The position numbers were made by a program, and so were the translations under genes. The notes beneath the pieces are model-generated. The model saw nothing but the letters and a program-made list of their open reading frames with translations. It was not told the DNA's origin and searched no databases. A DNA stretch of 64,000 nucleotides from Cercis canadensis (taxonomy: Eukaryota > Streptophyta > Magnoliopsida > Fabales > Fabaceae), in contig QAOA01003631.1 of the NCBI GenBank assembly GCA_003255065.1, positions 1,032,300 to 1,096,299 on the forward strand, given 5' to 3'. Shown here piece after piece: positions 12,019 through 25,412 of the stretch; within the stretch, counting starts at the first letter, position 1, and each line of letters opens with the position of its first letter.

Positions 12019-14245
12019 TTAATAATATATGATACTTTCTCCTGAAGCAACAAACCATAAACAGTGTTGATGTGGCTGCAAAATTTATACCGTAGTAAGA
12101 TAAGTGATATAGTGAGTTTAAGCGAGTGCTAACATACCTTCTCTAAAGCAACAGAGCATCAGAACAAAAAGTGTATCCAGAAATCTCCCACTAAATTCAA
12201 TAGTAGGCCAATAGAAAACAACACTTACATCAAGCAAATAACTTCCCATGTTAATTAATTCTCCTTCTTCAATGAGCTAAAAGCTTTCTCAAATTTAATG
12301 AAACACACCATCAAATACCCATCAACGACCCTTAATAGAAAAAACCAGAAATTCAAATTCTACATAGATAAATTTTCGACACATATATAATACCACAAAG
12401 GTTTGCTCCAAGTAGCACAAAGGAAATGCTTTTTTGATTGAATGAAACAGTCAAACCCTAATTAGACGAAAAACTAATAGAAAACTAAAACCCAACTCAA
12501 GCATGCATCAAATTCAATGAATTCCACCATGCCCACATTCAACATCGAGGCCGTAACCGTCAATTGAATCGTTTGGACATCAAAAATTCAAAAGTGCAGA
12601 ACAATTATGATAGAATATGAAGAATCCATAATTGAACCCTACCTCTATAAAAAGACAAATTTCCCTTTTGATATTCCCTCAAAAACCTCTGGGTCCTTCG
12701 AAAATTGAAAGAGATGAAACGAGGAAGCAAATGAAAAATACTTGGAGACAGAGAAAACCAAAACAAGAGCAGCAGAAGCTCAGAACCCAACTACGGCAAG
12801 AGAGGTTCAGAGAAAGGGTACACAATGACCTCATGCGGCTCACCAGTGATCCTCTTCTTTCTTCCGATGTGGTTGGCAAATCTCGAATCTTATCCGCAAG
12901 CTTCTTGATGAAATGGAGGATGGGGGAGGGGGTTAGGGTTCACTTCCAACTTCATAGCAAGGGAGAAAGAATACCTTTTACCAAATAAGATTTTGCAAGA
13001 AACAACACCGCTTGGCCATGGGTTGCCTGAAGTGTGCCTAATTTTTTTTCTCTTATTAATCCACATGAGCAGCCCACATGGCACTTAACAATGCCCCACA
13101 AGAACATAACGCTGTCACGTCAGCATTTTCGTCATCTGTTAATAGACTACACTAACGGATGACTATTTTGTTATGGATGTTGCATCTTTGGAGGACCAAT
13201 TTGTTGTTTCCTATCTTTCAGGGACGATTTTGTCTAATATCAAATTTTTCGAGGACCAAAATGTAGGTTTATTCTTTGCTTGATTATAAACATAAATATT
13301 TGTACTTAGTTTTGCATGGAGAAATTGTGCAAGTTAAAGTCTCAATTTTAATGTTCTATATTCTTAGCTAAAAAATATACATAATTTTGTCTATCTATTA
13401 TTTAAAAAAAAGGCTGAATGGGTTGGTAGTACCAGCCTAAAAGTATAAGGTAGCCCCACCATCGTCACGTTCCAATATCATTCGGGTCTTGAAATATTCC
13501 TTCGTTTAATTTCTTTAGCCTTTTTGGAAGAATGTGGAGTGATCAATTCGTGGTCAGTATCAATTGCAAAGGAAACAAGATTAATATATAGGAAATAGGG
13601 TTTGAAGTTGTGAACCTGAATCATGTGTCTATACCCTTTTGTCCTTATCTTCTGTGTCAAAGGTAATTGAATTATGGATATGGCCGCAATGGTAAAATTC
13701 GCTTATATATATGAGAGAAGAGAAATACAGTAATGAGGTAAAAGATAATATTTCTTTGGTTATTTAAAGTTAAAATAACGTATAGTCGTGGATTTCAATG
13801 TCCTTTTAGCAGCACATATGTCCAAAATTGCTTATAACTAATTAAGTATTATTTTTGGACTAAAGAAAGTTATAAAAGACAATTTGCTATGAATACCATG
13901 CCGTGCGTTCAGATCCAAAGTCGGGAGGGTCACATGACTCACATAATAGGTGTCTCCCATTACTGTGTTTGATCGTTTTGTAAATTTTGTAGATAAAACG
14001 CGTTGCATCCTTATTCGCTTCATTAATTAGTATCATTGGTTTTTCTCTATTCTGTTCTTAGTCTTACCTCATTTTTGACAAAGTTGTTATCTTTATTGTT
14101 ATCTTTGTCTTTGAGTAGTGTTCTTAATTTGTACCAAGATAAAATGCAGCCTACACAAAAAAGCAAGCAGAGTGAGACCTGAACTCCTGTGTACAGTTGC
14201 TACTAGGGAGTTCTACAGAACGTGTATCATAATTTGTCCCTGAAA

Positions 14246-17200
14246 ATGAGACAGGATATGGGAGCAGACGAGGTGAGAGGAGATTCTGCAGATCTTCATC
14301 ATCGTGAATTAGATATAGAACTCATTGGAGGTGAAAGGGTAGGTCATAGTGGCCCTTTGAACAGGAGAGTTGGTAGGAGGAGCGGCAAGCTAAGCGTTTC
14401 TGAGTCTAGTGCAGGCATTGATGGTGGCCAAGGCAGCAGCAGTAAAACCCAGGATGAAGACGATGCATCCTATGTTGAGGTCACTATGGATATCCAAGGT
14501 GACTCTGTTGCTTTACATAGCATCAAAACTGTTGCCGGCGGTGAAATCGGAGAAGACGAGAAATTGGGTTTGCTTGGAAAAGGTCTCGAGAAGAAAACTT
14601 CCTTTGGTGCCTCCCTTGTGCGAAATGCTTCTATTCGAATGAAGCAGGTGTCTCAGGAGCTGAAGCGTTTCGCTTCCTTTTCAAAACGAGTACCTTCAAG
14701 ACACTATGATAGGACTAAGTCTGCAGCGGCTCATGCTCTCAAGGGACTAGATACTTTGAAGGTACTCAAGTTCATCAATAAAACCGATGATGGTGCAGGA
14801 TGGGCTGAGGTTGAGAAGCAATTTGACAAGCTCACTGCTACCACTGATGGGTATCTTCCTCGTTCTCTCTTTGCCAAATGCATAGGTATGCATGACAAAT
14901 CCAATTGCCTCACTGTTTCGTTTTGACTTAGTAGGACAAATCTAATCAGGATTTGATTGTAGGAATGAACAAGGAATCAGAGGCTTTTGCAGGGGAGCTC
15001 TTTGATGCTCTTGCTCGGAAGAGAGATATTCAAGGAGATTCCATTAGCAAGGCCCAGTTGAGAGACTTTTGGGTTCAGATTTCTGACCAGAGCTTCGACT
15101 CTAGGCTTAAAACCTTCTTTGACATGTAATTCTCAGCTTTTTCCTACTATGAATACCAAGTGTTTCTTGAATGGCCTGAACTAGATTGCCGTGGTTAATT
15201 GGAATGCAGGGTTGATAAAGATGCAGATGGCAGAATAACCGAGGAAGAAATCAAAGAGGTACGACATCGTTAGTTGACAACTAAGGAATCCAACGACGAG
15301 TTGCTAAAAACGTTAATTCTATGTTTCTTTCACAACAGGATAGGATTTTTCTTGATCATTAGTGATTAATTATATTTTCAGATTATCTACCTAAGTGCCA
15401 CTACCAACAAACTATCAAATATCCAGAAGCAAGCAGAGGAATATGCAGCTTTAATCATGGAAGAACTAGACCCAGATGATACTGGGTTTATCATGGTAAT
15501 TACAAAGCCTTCTTTATAATCTCAAAATTGGCGTAATTCCAATCACTATTACAGAATTTACATCTTAGCCTGACCTGTTTTCTGAGTCATTTGGTACTTA
15601 TTGCTGAGAAAACAGATAGACAATCTGGAGATGCTATTGTTGCATGGACCCAGTCATTCTACAAGAGGAGATAGCAAGTACCTCAGCCAAATGCTAAGCC
15701 AAAAGCTTAAGCCTACATATGACGAGAATCCTATTAAGAGATGGTGTAGTGGCACCAAGTACTTTTTGCAGGACAATTGGCAGAGAATTTGGGTCTTGGC
15801 ACTGTGGATTGGTGCCATGGCAGGTCTATTTGCCTATAAGTATGTGCAATACAGGAACAAAGCTGCATACGAGGTCATGGGTCATTGTGTATGCATGGCC
15901 AAAGGTGCAGCTGAGACACTTAAATTAAACATGGCTCTTATTTTGTTACCCGTTTGCCGAAATACCATTACCTGGCTCAGGAATAGGACTAAGCTAGGTG
16001 TTGTGGTTCCTTTTGATGACAACCTCAACTTCCACAAGGTAATTGTTACTTCTAGTTGTTCCTTCTGGAGTGACGAAAGATAAAAGACACAATATTCATC
16101 CTTTTGTTGGTGTTACGCATATCAATTTATGATTGTAAAAATATGGGAGTATTTTGTATTTTGCAGGTGATAGCTGTGGGAGTAGCAATTGGTGTTGGTA
16201 TACATGCCATCTCTCATCTTGCTTGTGATTTCCCCCGCCTTCTTCATGCAAGCACTGAAAAGTACAAGCTCATGGAACCTTTTTTCGGAGATAAACCTTC
16301 TAATTATTGGCATTTTGTCAAATCTTGGGAGGGAGTAACAGGGATTATAATAGTAGTACTAATGACAATAGCCTTCACATTGGCCAGTCCTTGGTTCAGA
16401 AGAGGCAGGATCAAATTACCCAAACCCCTCAACCATCTAACTGGTTTCAATGCCTTTTGGTATTCTCATCACCTCTTCATCTTTGTCTATGCCCTGTTGA
16501 TTATACATGGAATCAAACTTTACTTGACTAAGGAATGGTACAAGAAAACGGTTAGCACCTTCAGTAACCATTCTCCTTTTCATTTAGTTGCTTTGAATTA
16601 ATTGATTCACACGCACTCTACCGTTTCCTGTCTTTTGTAGACCTGGATGTACTTGGCTATTCCCATCACCATTTATGCATTAGAAAGGCTGATAAGGGCA
16701 TTTAGATCCAGTATAAAGTCCGTGAGAATATTAAAGGTGGGTATCAAATAATCAAAATTCAATTACTCATTACATGAAATTAAAAAAAGAATTGATCTAT
16801 TACATTTATTTTTGGCTAAGCTTAGGAAGTCTGCTATATATAGAGGTCTAGAAATATGCCTCATTGCATTTCTACTGCAAAATTTGAAGGTGGCTGTTTA
16901 TCCTGGAAATGTGTTAGCGCTTCATATGTCGAAGCCTCAGGGGTTTAGATACAGAAGTGGACAATATATGTTTGTCAATTGTGCTGCTGTGTCTCCATTT
17001 GAATGGTACGCATTTGAAGAAACATCAGTTATTCCTCCTTTTATGAGCATGCTGTATCTATTACTTACAAAATGGTACGCTAAGTCCACATTGCTTTAAC
17101 AGGCATCCATTCTCCATAACCTCAGCTCCTGGTGATAACTATCTTAGCGTCCACATTCGAACACTGGGTGATTGGACCCGGAGTCTCAGAGCAAAATTCT

Positions 17201-19050
17201 CAGAGGTGAATTCAAATTCAAATGTTTTTGCTTAAAATGCGGCTTTCTTGTCATTAACTAGTTATACGTTTTTGTTTCTCAGGTGTGCCAGCCACCCCTT
17301 AACGGCAAGAGTGGACTTCTAAGAGCTGAATGCTTGCAAGGAGATAGCAGTCCAAGGTAAGCCCTACTTAAAATGGAGAAATTATAAATAATAGCAGAGC
17401 CTTGATTAGAAAACAAAAAGTATGTGTTAGATACGTAAAGGGTGAAGCCTTTTTATGTTTTTTTTGGTATTTAAACCTATTGTTTGGCTTTTCACAAAAG
17501 ATAATACTCATATAATGGAGCTAAGACCATAAAAAGATAAACAGAACCCAATAATTGAACCGCTGTTTGGATAGCCCATAGCCAGTTCCTGCTCGTCTGC
17601 TCTGAACTTCAAGAAACTTTGGCATCTAAAAGCAAACTAGTTTATTTGTCCTTTCAGAGTGTCAAAAATCACTACCAAGATTCCTAGGGCCACATTCTCA
17701 CCTGCATATCATTTTATGTCCTTTATAGCCAAAAAAATAAAATAATAATAACACTTAAGAAAATTGTGTTTGTTATATGGACATTGATAAAAGCTCACAG
17801 CGACAAGGGCGCGGGTCAAAAATTCCTCAAGTGTCATATTAAGTAGTTTTTTAGACTTTTTGTTCACTAAAGAGTCATATTAAAGAAATACCACAGCAGC
17901 TATTAAAAATGTCGCTGTACAAAATAATGTGGATTGGGACGAAACGAATCATATACGGAGAAATTCTCTCATATACACGGGTTGTCGTTTTCTTCTTCCT
18001 CTGCAGATTAAGAAGCATTCCATTAGTTTATGTCTACACCGAAAAATAAAAGATATTTATTATGACTATGATGTGCAGTGCTCTTCCTAAAGTCCTGATT
18101 GATGGTCCATATGGAGCGCCAGCACAAGATTACAAGCAGTATGAGGTCGTTTTACTTGTGGGTCTGGGAATTGGAGCCACCCCAATGATCAGTATACTAA
18201 AAGACATAGTGAATAATTTCAAGGCCATAGAAGAGGAGGAAGAGGAAGAAGTGGACGAATTAGAGAAGGGAGTTAGTGGAATAGTTGCAAAATCTCCAAG
18301 AACACCCCAACAAAAAAAAGCTGGGCACAGTGACTTCAAAACTAGAAGGGCCTACTTCTACTGGGTGACCAGAGAGCAGGGATCCTTTGACTGGTTTAAA
18401 GGGGTGATGAACGAGGTGGCTGAAGAGGACCACAGGGGAGTGATTGAGCTCCACAATTACTGCACTAGTGTCTATGAGGAGGGTGACGCTCGCTCTGCTC
18501 TTATTGCCATGTTGCAATCCCTAAACCATGCCAAGAATGGCGTGGACATCGTCTCTGGCACGCGCGTCAAGTCCCACTTTGCCAAACCCAGCTGGCGCAG
18601 TGTCTACAAACGCATTGCGCTTAATCACCCTCAAGCCCGCGTTGGTGAGTTTCCACTTCTTGAAGTGACATTTCTTTAGCAATTCATCAAAGTAAAAACA
18701 CACTAATTTTTTATCTTATACTTTTTTCTCGAAAGATTCTTATATTTGGGTGGTTTAACATCACAACATAAAGCACCTTTATCTCTGTGGAAGCGCTTTC
18801 AATGAAGATCTCTAATTTTAGGCATGTTACCCATAAAAAGTTTGAAGGGTTCTCATCCAATGCCTAAGATAAAGACACAGCATTAAGTATTAACCCAGTC
18901 ATTTGTTCCTGTGGCCTAACAAAAAAAATGCTTCGTGCAGGGGTATTTTACTGTGGGCCACCCGCGCTAACCAAAGAGCTTGGTCAACTAGCTTCGGATT
19001 TCTCCCACAAGACTACCACTAAGTACGACTTTCATAAAGAAAATTTCTGA
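14246..19050 (+). CDS. RBOHA: Respiratory burst oxidase homolog (NADPH oxidase), RBOHA-like
   Basis: Plasma-membrane enzyme that passes electrons from cytosolic NADPH through FAD and two hemes to O2, producing superoxide in defence, ABA and growth signalling. Exons: 14246-14885, 14963-15125, 15210-15258, 15382-15495, 15616-16038, 16167-16550, 16641-16736, 16890-17005, 17103-17205, 17283-17356, 18079-18644, 18941-19050; 2838 nt, 945 aa (Arabidopsis RBOHs about 900-920). Start chosen as first ATG after the in-frame stop at 14204; a second ATG lies four codons on. EF-hand 1 is canonical ([12 protein letters not shown], 270-281); EF-hand 2 (314-325) lacks the final Glu, a family trait. Heme-ligand helices carry HAISH and FWYSHH; FAD motif HPFSITS; NADPH motifs GLGIGATPM (749-757) and CGPP (914-917); C-terminus ends in Phe. 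Odd: six extra residues (LDTLKV) near residue 168 within the conserved HALKG-LKFI segment. The RBOHA name rests on position beside the FHA gene; RBOHC is the alternative. Confidence 0.95.
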
Positions 19051-20645
19051 TAAGATGGAAATAATTGTCTAATTCAGGAGAAGCGGAGAAGCTGTGGGAA
19101 TTAACAAGTCCTCTCCACCGCAATGACTCCACCGTTTGCATGTCCATGTACAGCTTTTTGTCGTAACCTATCTTTATGTTTCTTCGTAAGCCTTCTTATA
19201 ATTTAGGTTGGCCACCAACCACAAAATGGGTAGTTGGCTATGGCGTCCCGTCAGCGCGTGGTGAGACGCATGTTTGTGGAATGGGATCCAAACAATTCCT
19301 AAATAGGAGCAATACTATAGGCGAAAGAGGGTTGGCTAAAAGTGGAACTCGAACATGTATCAAATAATTTGTCCAACCAGAATATACACTACAAAAGTTT
19401 TTATTTAAATCCCGACTATCTTTTAATTGATTAATCAAAGAATCCAAATGAGGAATATTAACTTCTTAAATCAAGAATAGCTAGTTATGCATATTTGTTT
19501 GTGCTTCTGATAATGTCCTCATCAATCATATATGTCTATGAACTTCAAAGGCAATCGTTGTGGATGATATTTTCTAGCTTCCTTATATGCAATCCGGGTG
19601 GATTCCAGTTGATATTACCTTTTATTCTTTTTTTTTGCCTGTCTGTCTGTTCCATTGGAAGAAATTGAGGATAAAATATTCGTGTTTGACATCGCCCTCG
19701 ATTCCATCCACTGATCCACACCAGCATCACCAAGAATCATTTTACACGACGCTAATGCTATCTCCCAGTCCAAAACAAAAATGGTCCACCTTCTGATTCA
19801 CTCTTTCATTTTAGGCAAGAAGTCAACATACCCTATCCCAACTCCCAAGCTTATCTCTAGAGAGAGAAACTATAAGGAAAAAAAATCTCTACTTTAAAGA
19901 ATCTGATTATTTGTATCTAAAGGTGAGCTTCTTTTCTAGTGTTGATAATCATATTTTAGACGGACAGCAGAAAATGCCTTTAAGTGAATAATTAATTAAC
20001 AAAAGTAAGCCATATTGAAACGAGATCGCAAAACACTATTCCATCTTGAGTATTCTTTCTATTGCAAAATCAGATTTTGGTCGTGCCCATTATCTTAGTA
20101 GAGAAAATAAAGACCATTGTTATCGGCATAGTTTGTCAAAAAAATGTTGGAAATGCTGGTATCTTCTTATAATATTTATTAATTTAATTTAATTAAAGTT
20201 ATCAAATTATAAATATAATTCAAATTAATATTTTAGTTTCACCAAAAAAAAAAAAGACATTTTAGTTAACTATTTTTAATTTTTCACCATACTATCTTCT
20301 ACATTTCCTGCTATTTTCCCTTCTATATCTCCATTTTTTTTTATTGCCTTTACTCTTATTTTATCTTAAGAAAGTTTATGTATCTTGAAAATTAATTTAT
20401 TTTATATATCAATTACTTTACTTTTTGTTTTGCATTTCGCTTGCACACACCGTTGTTAGTATACTGGGTTTACAATTTCTCAAGAAAGATTTAGCATTAA
20501 CATATCAGTAAGTTTTTTACTTACAAATGAACAGAAATTATAAAGCATTTTCACACTTCTACCTTTTACCCAAAAAGATTCCATATGAGCTTAGTTGACC
20601 CGTGGTCTGTGCAGAAAAATGTACTAACCTTATGGTTCCTTCTTT
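19051..20645 (+). other. Tail-to-tail intergenic gap
   Basis: Contains the 3' untranslated regions of RBOH (plus strand) and of the unknown gene ending at 20646 (minus strand). The rest is AT-rich with poly(A/T) runs near 20250 and 20335. Short frames at 19176-19367 and 19587-19796 have no recognisable product. I see no repeat or RNA gene. Confidence 0.6.
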
Positions 20646-23600
20646 TCATATATGCTTCCTTTTCAGCCTCTGGAAATTTGGTTTCATTACCTGGCTGCCA
20701 ATAAAGACATGTTCTGTAGCTTCACTTCGGTGGAATGGGATAAGAGGCTTCTTTGTGGGCACACTTGTATTTGTCATGCAACTTCCAGTTGAAACAGGAA
20801 ACACCACTTTTGATTTCACTGGCCTGGGAACCTCCAATCTCTCTAAAATCCTTGAGGTTTGTTCGTCTAACTGCCTATTACAATCTCGCATTAATACGCA
20901 TGATTGGTCCAACTTGGATTTGGACATAAAAGATGGACAATACGTCTTGGGGTCCTCATTTACAACCAGCTGCTCCCATTCTTCTGTAATACAGGCGATG
21001 GTTTTGTCTTCTTGAGCTGTAAGATCCAACGTTGAAGTTTCCTCATCCACAACTATGACATCAATGGCTGAGTCTGCTTTTCCATTCACCTCTGAAGAAG
21101 GTTGTTGACTTGAGTTTAGTTCAGAGGATAAACTTCCCAATTTCGGAAGTATTGACCTAGAATATAATACCATTAGTGAACATAGAGGAAACTTTGAATA
21201 TTTAGTCAAGGAACTGGTTTTACTACAAATAATATAGAATAATGAATCTAGAAAACGAAGAGTCTTGAAGAATTCAAGTACAAGGCCCTCTTTTTCTTGA
21301 GAAAGGTTGAGAATGTAAAATCAATTCTCTAAGTAACGCAATGAATATTCATCCACAAATTGGAAATGTTTCCTGCTATATCTGGCAGCATCTGCTCAAG
21401 AGAGCTGCCGCTCTAGTTCTTATTCTTCTTATTTCTTCTGAAGAAAAGAATTAACTTTGAGAAGTCATTCATGCTTAAATGTATTTTTAATTTCATGTAC
21501 TGGCACGTATCTACCTGGATGGCAAACTAACTAACCCGAATTGTAAGCTCTTTTTGACAAGCGAGTTTAGTTTTTGATGAAAGCCTCTTTCATGCAGCAA
21601 TGGATCAAATTCGGTTAGATCAATCTGCAAGCAGAACTACACTTTCATGATTCCAAAATACAAGGTGCTTAATCTCATTTATGCATATTATATGATTCAA
21701 ATTCAATTTGTAAAAAGTTGGTAATTTAATACTTTCACTAATTTGCAGAAGTTAATAAATCAATTTTTCGAGGAATCAGATGAAATAAATAGACCTCATC
21801 TATGAAAGTTTTAGATACTGAACAACCAAATTGTTCCGGATTTATTCAGATTTGTAAAGCTGCCAGCATATTAAAGAAGACTGAAGCACAATTTCATGCC
21901 TGAGTGATAGATTTATGATCTACAATTGAACCTCAAAGATAATGTTAACATAAAGTTGCTTTTGTCCAATCAAACACTCATTGGAGGGAAAAGAAAAGGA
22001 AACAAAAATCTTCAGAAAACTGTTTAAATCAAACCTTTAACAAACAGGCTTGAACAGAATTCTGAATTTCCTTATTGACTGATGAATCAACTAATTGATT
22101 GTCAGGAACTTGTAAGACTTCTTCTGCCCCTGCAAGACGCTGCATGTTTTTATTGGTTACAAAGATAAAGTAAATGGCGATAAAAACATCCAGCAGGGTG
22201 GCCAAGCCAGAAAAATACATGCTACTGCATACATCAGTACGAAACTGGGATACACTGGCATAGATAGTGTTATTCTCTTTGGTGTGAATATGCAGAAAAC
22301 ATGAGAGAAAGAGTGGATTAAGGCTCACCCTCAGTAGCATTGCCCCACTATCTGATGGGTGCAGAATATAATAGCAATTGAAAGGAGCCTCCGTCATTGT
22401 TTCTAAATCATTATTTGAAGAGCATATTAAAGCTTGGTCCATTGAGTGTAGAACAGTAGAAAGGCCTTGAAAAACTGTCAAATTGCAGCCACACTCAGAA
22501 TAATGGATCAAATATAAAACTTTGTGATGAATTTCTAACAAATATACATTAGACAACAACAATTCAGGTATCCATGTTATGCCTCTGGTGTCAAGTTGAC
22601 ACAGTTAAATAGGATTTCAAAGGGGAAGTGGGGCTTTCCACGCACGTTGAGCATTCAAGTCTGACTGATCAGCGTCATCAGAAGTGGCCTCAATCACATG
22701 ATAAGTGGATGGAATCACGACATAGGAATCTCCCATTATAAGACCTGTGTCAAAATGCAGAGAGAGAATTACTTAATGGTGAATAGTTTGTGAAACCACA
22801 CAGACAGAGATCTGGAATAAGTTACTAGCCAGGTATGCGGTATGCCAAATTAATAATTGATTAATCGATCACTCTTCCACATCATATTAAAAAGGAAGGA
22901 CAAAAACAACAGCAAAGAAAAGGAGGAAGTAAAATATTGAAGATATTGCCCCAATCTTTAGTGTGTCAATACTTGATAGTTACTACCATAAATGCTAGAT
23001 AAACCAAATCAATTCCCCAACAGTCAATCATACAGAAAGTTTCATTATGTTCCATGAAACTCTCCAAGCACATATTGGTGTTTAATTGAAATGGATAAAT
23101 TTTATTCCTGTAGAACAAAGCTAAGAACTCATGGCATATATGAAATGCATGGCCAAGAAAAAAGGCACATATGAAATGTCAAAAATAATGTATACCTTCA
23201 TTAACAGACGCCAAGCTAGTCCTCTCAATAACAGTTATGTCAATTCGTGAAGTAATTGGCAGGAGCTTCATGGAATTATGAAATGAGGGAAGAAAGAGAA
23301 TTGTTTTCTCCCCAACTCTGACAGAATTTCCAATAACATCACATGTTTCCAGATTGCTGCCAGTGACTGGACAAGAAAGTCTGTTGATCTTATTTCTTTC
23401 AGCTTCTGCTATCAGAATACCATGACATCTGCATGTCTATATAACTGCCATAATTAACGCTCTTTTTTACTTCTAATGTGTGGAATTGAAATAAAGGAGG
23501 GGAAAAAGCCTGATATAGCTACTAAATTAGTAAGTTCCATATTACTTTATAATAAATGATGGAAGGGCATTTGACATTCATAATTATATTGGAATTAGAT

Positions 23601-25412
23601 TAGATAAGCAATAAATGGGAACTCTGGAAACTGATGGAGCATTTAAAAGCATCAGTCTATTCTTTGGGATCTGTCTGGTGAATCATGACCAAAACCCTGC
23701 TAGGAGTAACACAATAAAATATAAAGAACATCAATATTCCAGAAGTAAGCTCCAATATCATTGTTAGAGAAGAGCAATTCGTTCAAGGCATAGTTATTCC
23801 ATTAACAAAAGACAATACATCAATAACCTTCATTCTTGAAGGGCATTTATGTAAGGTAATATCCTATAAAGAGGAGGAAGCTCATTCTTATTGGCAATTA
23901 CTCCTCACTGCATGTTAGTACATGCGATTCTGGTGATTAGAAGATATGAATGAGTTTTAGGACTTTAGGAGTACAATTACCTGACATTGACTAAAGTTAT
24001 TTATTATTGGATTGACCGGTGCATACAGGTTGCAAAATATATGGTTCACCGAATCTAAAAGACTGTCCTTAAAAATGAGACGAGCTTGCAACGGTTCCTC
24101 CATGTCATCTTTTAAGACATGCAACCATCTTTTAACTAGGCTGTGCAATACTCTGAAATCTGCAACCATTTAGACGCTTCCAATTAATTTAGGTTCAAAA
24201 CTTTCATAAATAGTTCATGTATGGAAGTTTTGTGAGAGAGATTTCATCTCTTATCTTATGTAATGAAAAATAAAAGATAAGTCAAAAAGCAATTGCAGAC
24301 ATGAAATATTGGTGCCTGTCTTCATATTAACAGAGTGCTTAACCTGCAATATAGGTCTGAAATGAACAATTGTCAAGATGAGAAATGCATTGACGGAAAT
24401 TGTTAACGATTTCACCCATAGCAGTCAGATGGCTTGACTTCTGCTGAAATAAGGCAAAATCAACAGAAACACATTTATCTGCTGCATCCTGTAGAAAGAG
24501 AGAGCAGCGGTTGATTTAATGTAAAACAGGAAAGAAATTACCAAAATTATTAAAAAACCGTGTGATCCTTGACTCACCATGAGAATCTTTTGCATTATAG
24601 AGTCTACATCTTCAGGCAAGCTTGAAGTTATGACTATTACTTTTCTCTCAATATCTTTACCTTCCCAGGAATACAATACTCGATCGCTCAAAACAGTTGA
24701 AATCATTAAATCTGAAGATTAATCATCAAAATAGTCAATGTATGTTTCCGAAAAGAACAAAAACAAAGCAAAGAGAAAGAGAGGGCACCGGAATGGTTAT
24801 CAGTATCAGGCAGAAAGGAATCGGAGGGCAAGTTGTTAACAGCATGATGAAAATCGCGTAAATTGAAGTTTCCTCTCGGACTGTAAGCAATCTCCAGCTA
24901 TATTACCAGCAGATTCACTCCGTCACTCACAGTGTCTCGTGCATTTCAAATTCGTCAATCAAATCGAAAATTCAAGAAAAGAGAAATATACGTAGTGCGG
25001 TAGCATTACCTCATCGGATGAAGATAAGCGATTTTTGAAGACGTAGCACAAACCGATCTTATCCCTGAGAGATTCCGATTTGCACGAAGACGATGACGGT
25101 GATTTTGAAATGGTATAGAAATTAGCAAGTTGGAGCAATGACTGAGAATAAAAACCCAAACATTTAGAATACATAGATCAAAGTTCGCATGATCTAAGTA
25201 AATGAATAGAACTATTCAGATTTCATGCTGTTAAGGATAATCCAATTGATTGTGTGCGTGAAGCATTATCAAAGACTTCGGAAAGCAGTAGCAGAAGAGT
25301 AATTGAGAGAGATAATAGAATAGATTCTTGTGTAGCTTTATACCTGCTTTAGGTCTCTAAGCAATGGAGGAGCCAAGCTCCGTAAGTCCAGAACGAAGCA
25401 CAGTTGCACCAT
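20646..25412 (-). CDS. Conserved plant protein of unknown function (vWA-like start, Cys cluster)
   Basis: Not a named family to me. Exons: 25412-25344, 25141-25010, 24897-24789, 24711-24578, 24488-24344, 24159-23981, 23436-23196, 22744-22646, 22474-22329, 22139-22035, 21624-21536, 21156-20646; 1959 nt, 652 aa, all with GT/AG borders. It begins MVQLCFVLDLRSLAPPLL, a beta strand with an acidic residue then a helix, and later has strand-like KVIVITSSLP (about 125-135) and CVSVDFALF (about 155); this layout resembles a von Willebrand A fold (inference). A cysteine cluster CQTCRCHG near residues 254-261 and CPVTG...C further on could bind zinc. The last exon (about 170 aa) is polar, acidic-to-basic and probably disordered, ending RLKRKHI, a possible nuclear signal. 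By position it corresponds to Arabidopsis At5g07380, annotated as unknown as far as I recall. Function cannot be stated. Confidence 0.8.

Larger units (their letters stand above)
9147..13274. mobile_element. Mutator-like element (MULE), 4128 bp, 9 bp target duplication
   Basis: Terminal inverted repeats begin GAGTAAACCTATATTTTGG on the left and GAATAAACCTACATTTTGG (inverted) on the right and stay alignable for roughly 400-430 bp (9147 to about 9570, and about 12850 to 13274). A 9 bp direct repeat TTTGCTTGA flanks both ends (9138-9146 and 13275-13283), as expected for Mutator. Inside, on the minus strand, is the C-terminal part of a MuDR-type transposase; the DDE catalytic region is not seen, so the copy is probably internally deleted and non-autonomous. 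The left interior also holds the GGCGTAGGGACGCC repeats. Confidence 0.9.
4399..14245. other. Repeat-rich intergenic region between the FHA gene and RBOH
   Basis: About 9.8 kb without an intact host gene. It holds the transposons and repeats listed separately, a fragment of RBOH exon 1 near 7.87 kb, and AT-rich unassigned DNA. Higher-GC stretches at about 6720-7130 and 7860-8270 have short open frames (for example 6758-6952 on +) that I do not recognise; they could be decayed gene pieces carried by transposons. The 13284-14245 stretch directly upstream of RBOH shows no repeat that I can see and should contain the RBOH promoter. Confidence 0.7.

Noticed and set aside
12632-13084. Frames near the right end of the MULE
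   Set aside because: They fall in or next to the terminal inverted repeat and show no transposase motifs.
20602-21015. 137-codon plus-strand frame
   Set aside because: Antisense to the last exon of the 652-aa protein, which joins in phase with the exons before it.
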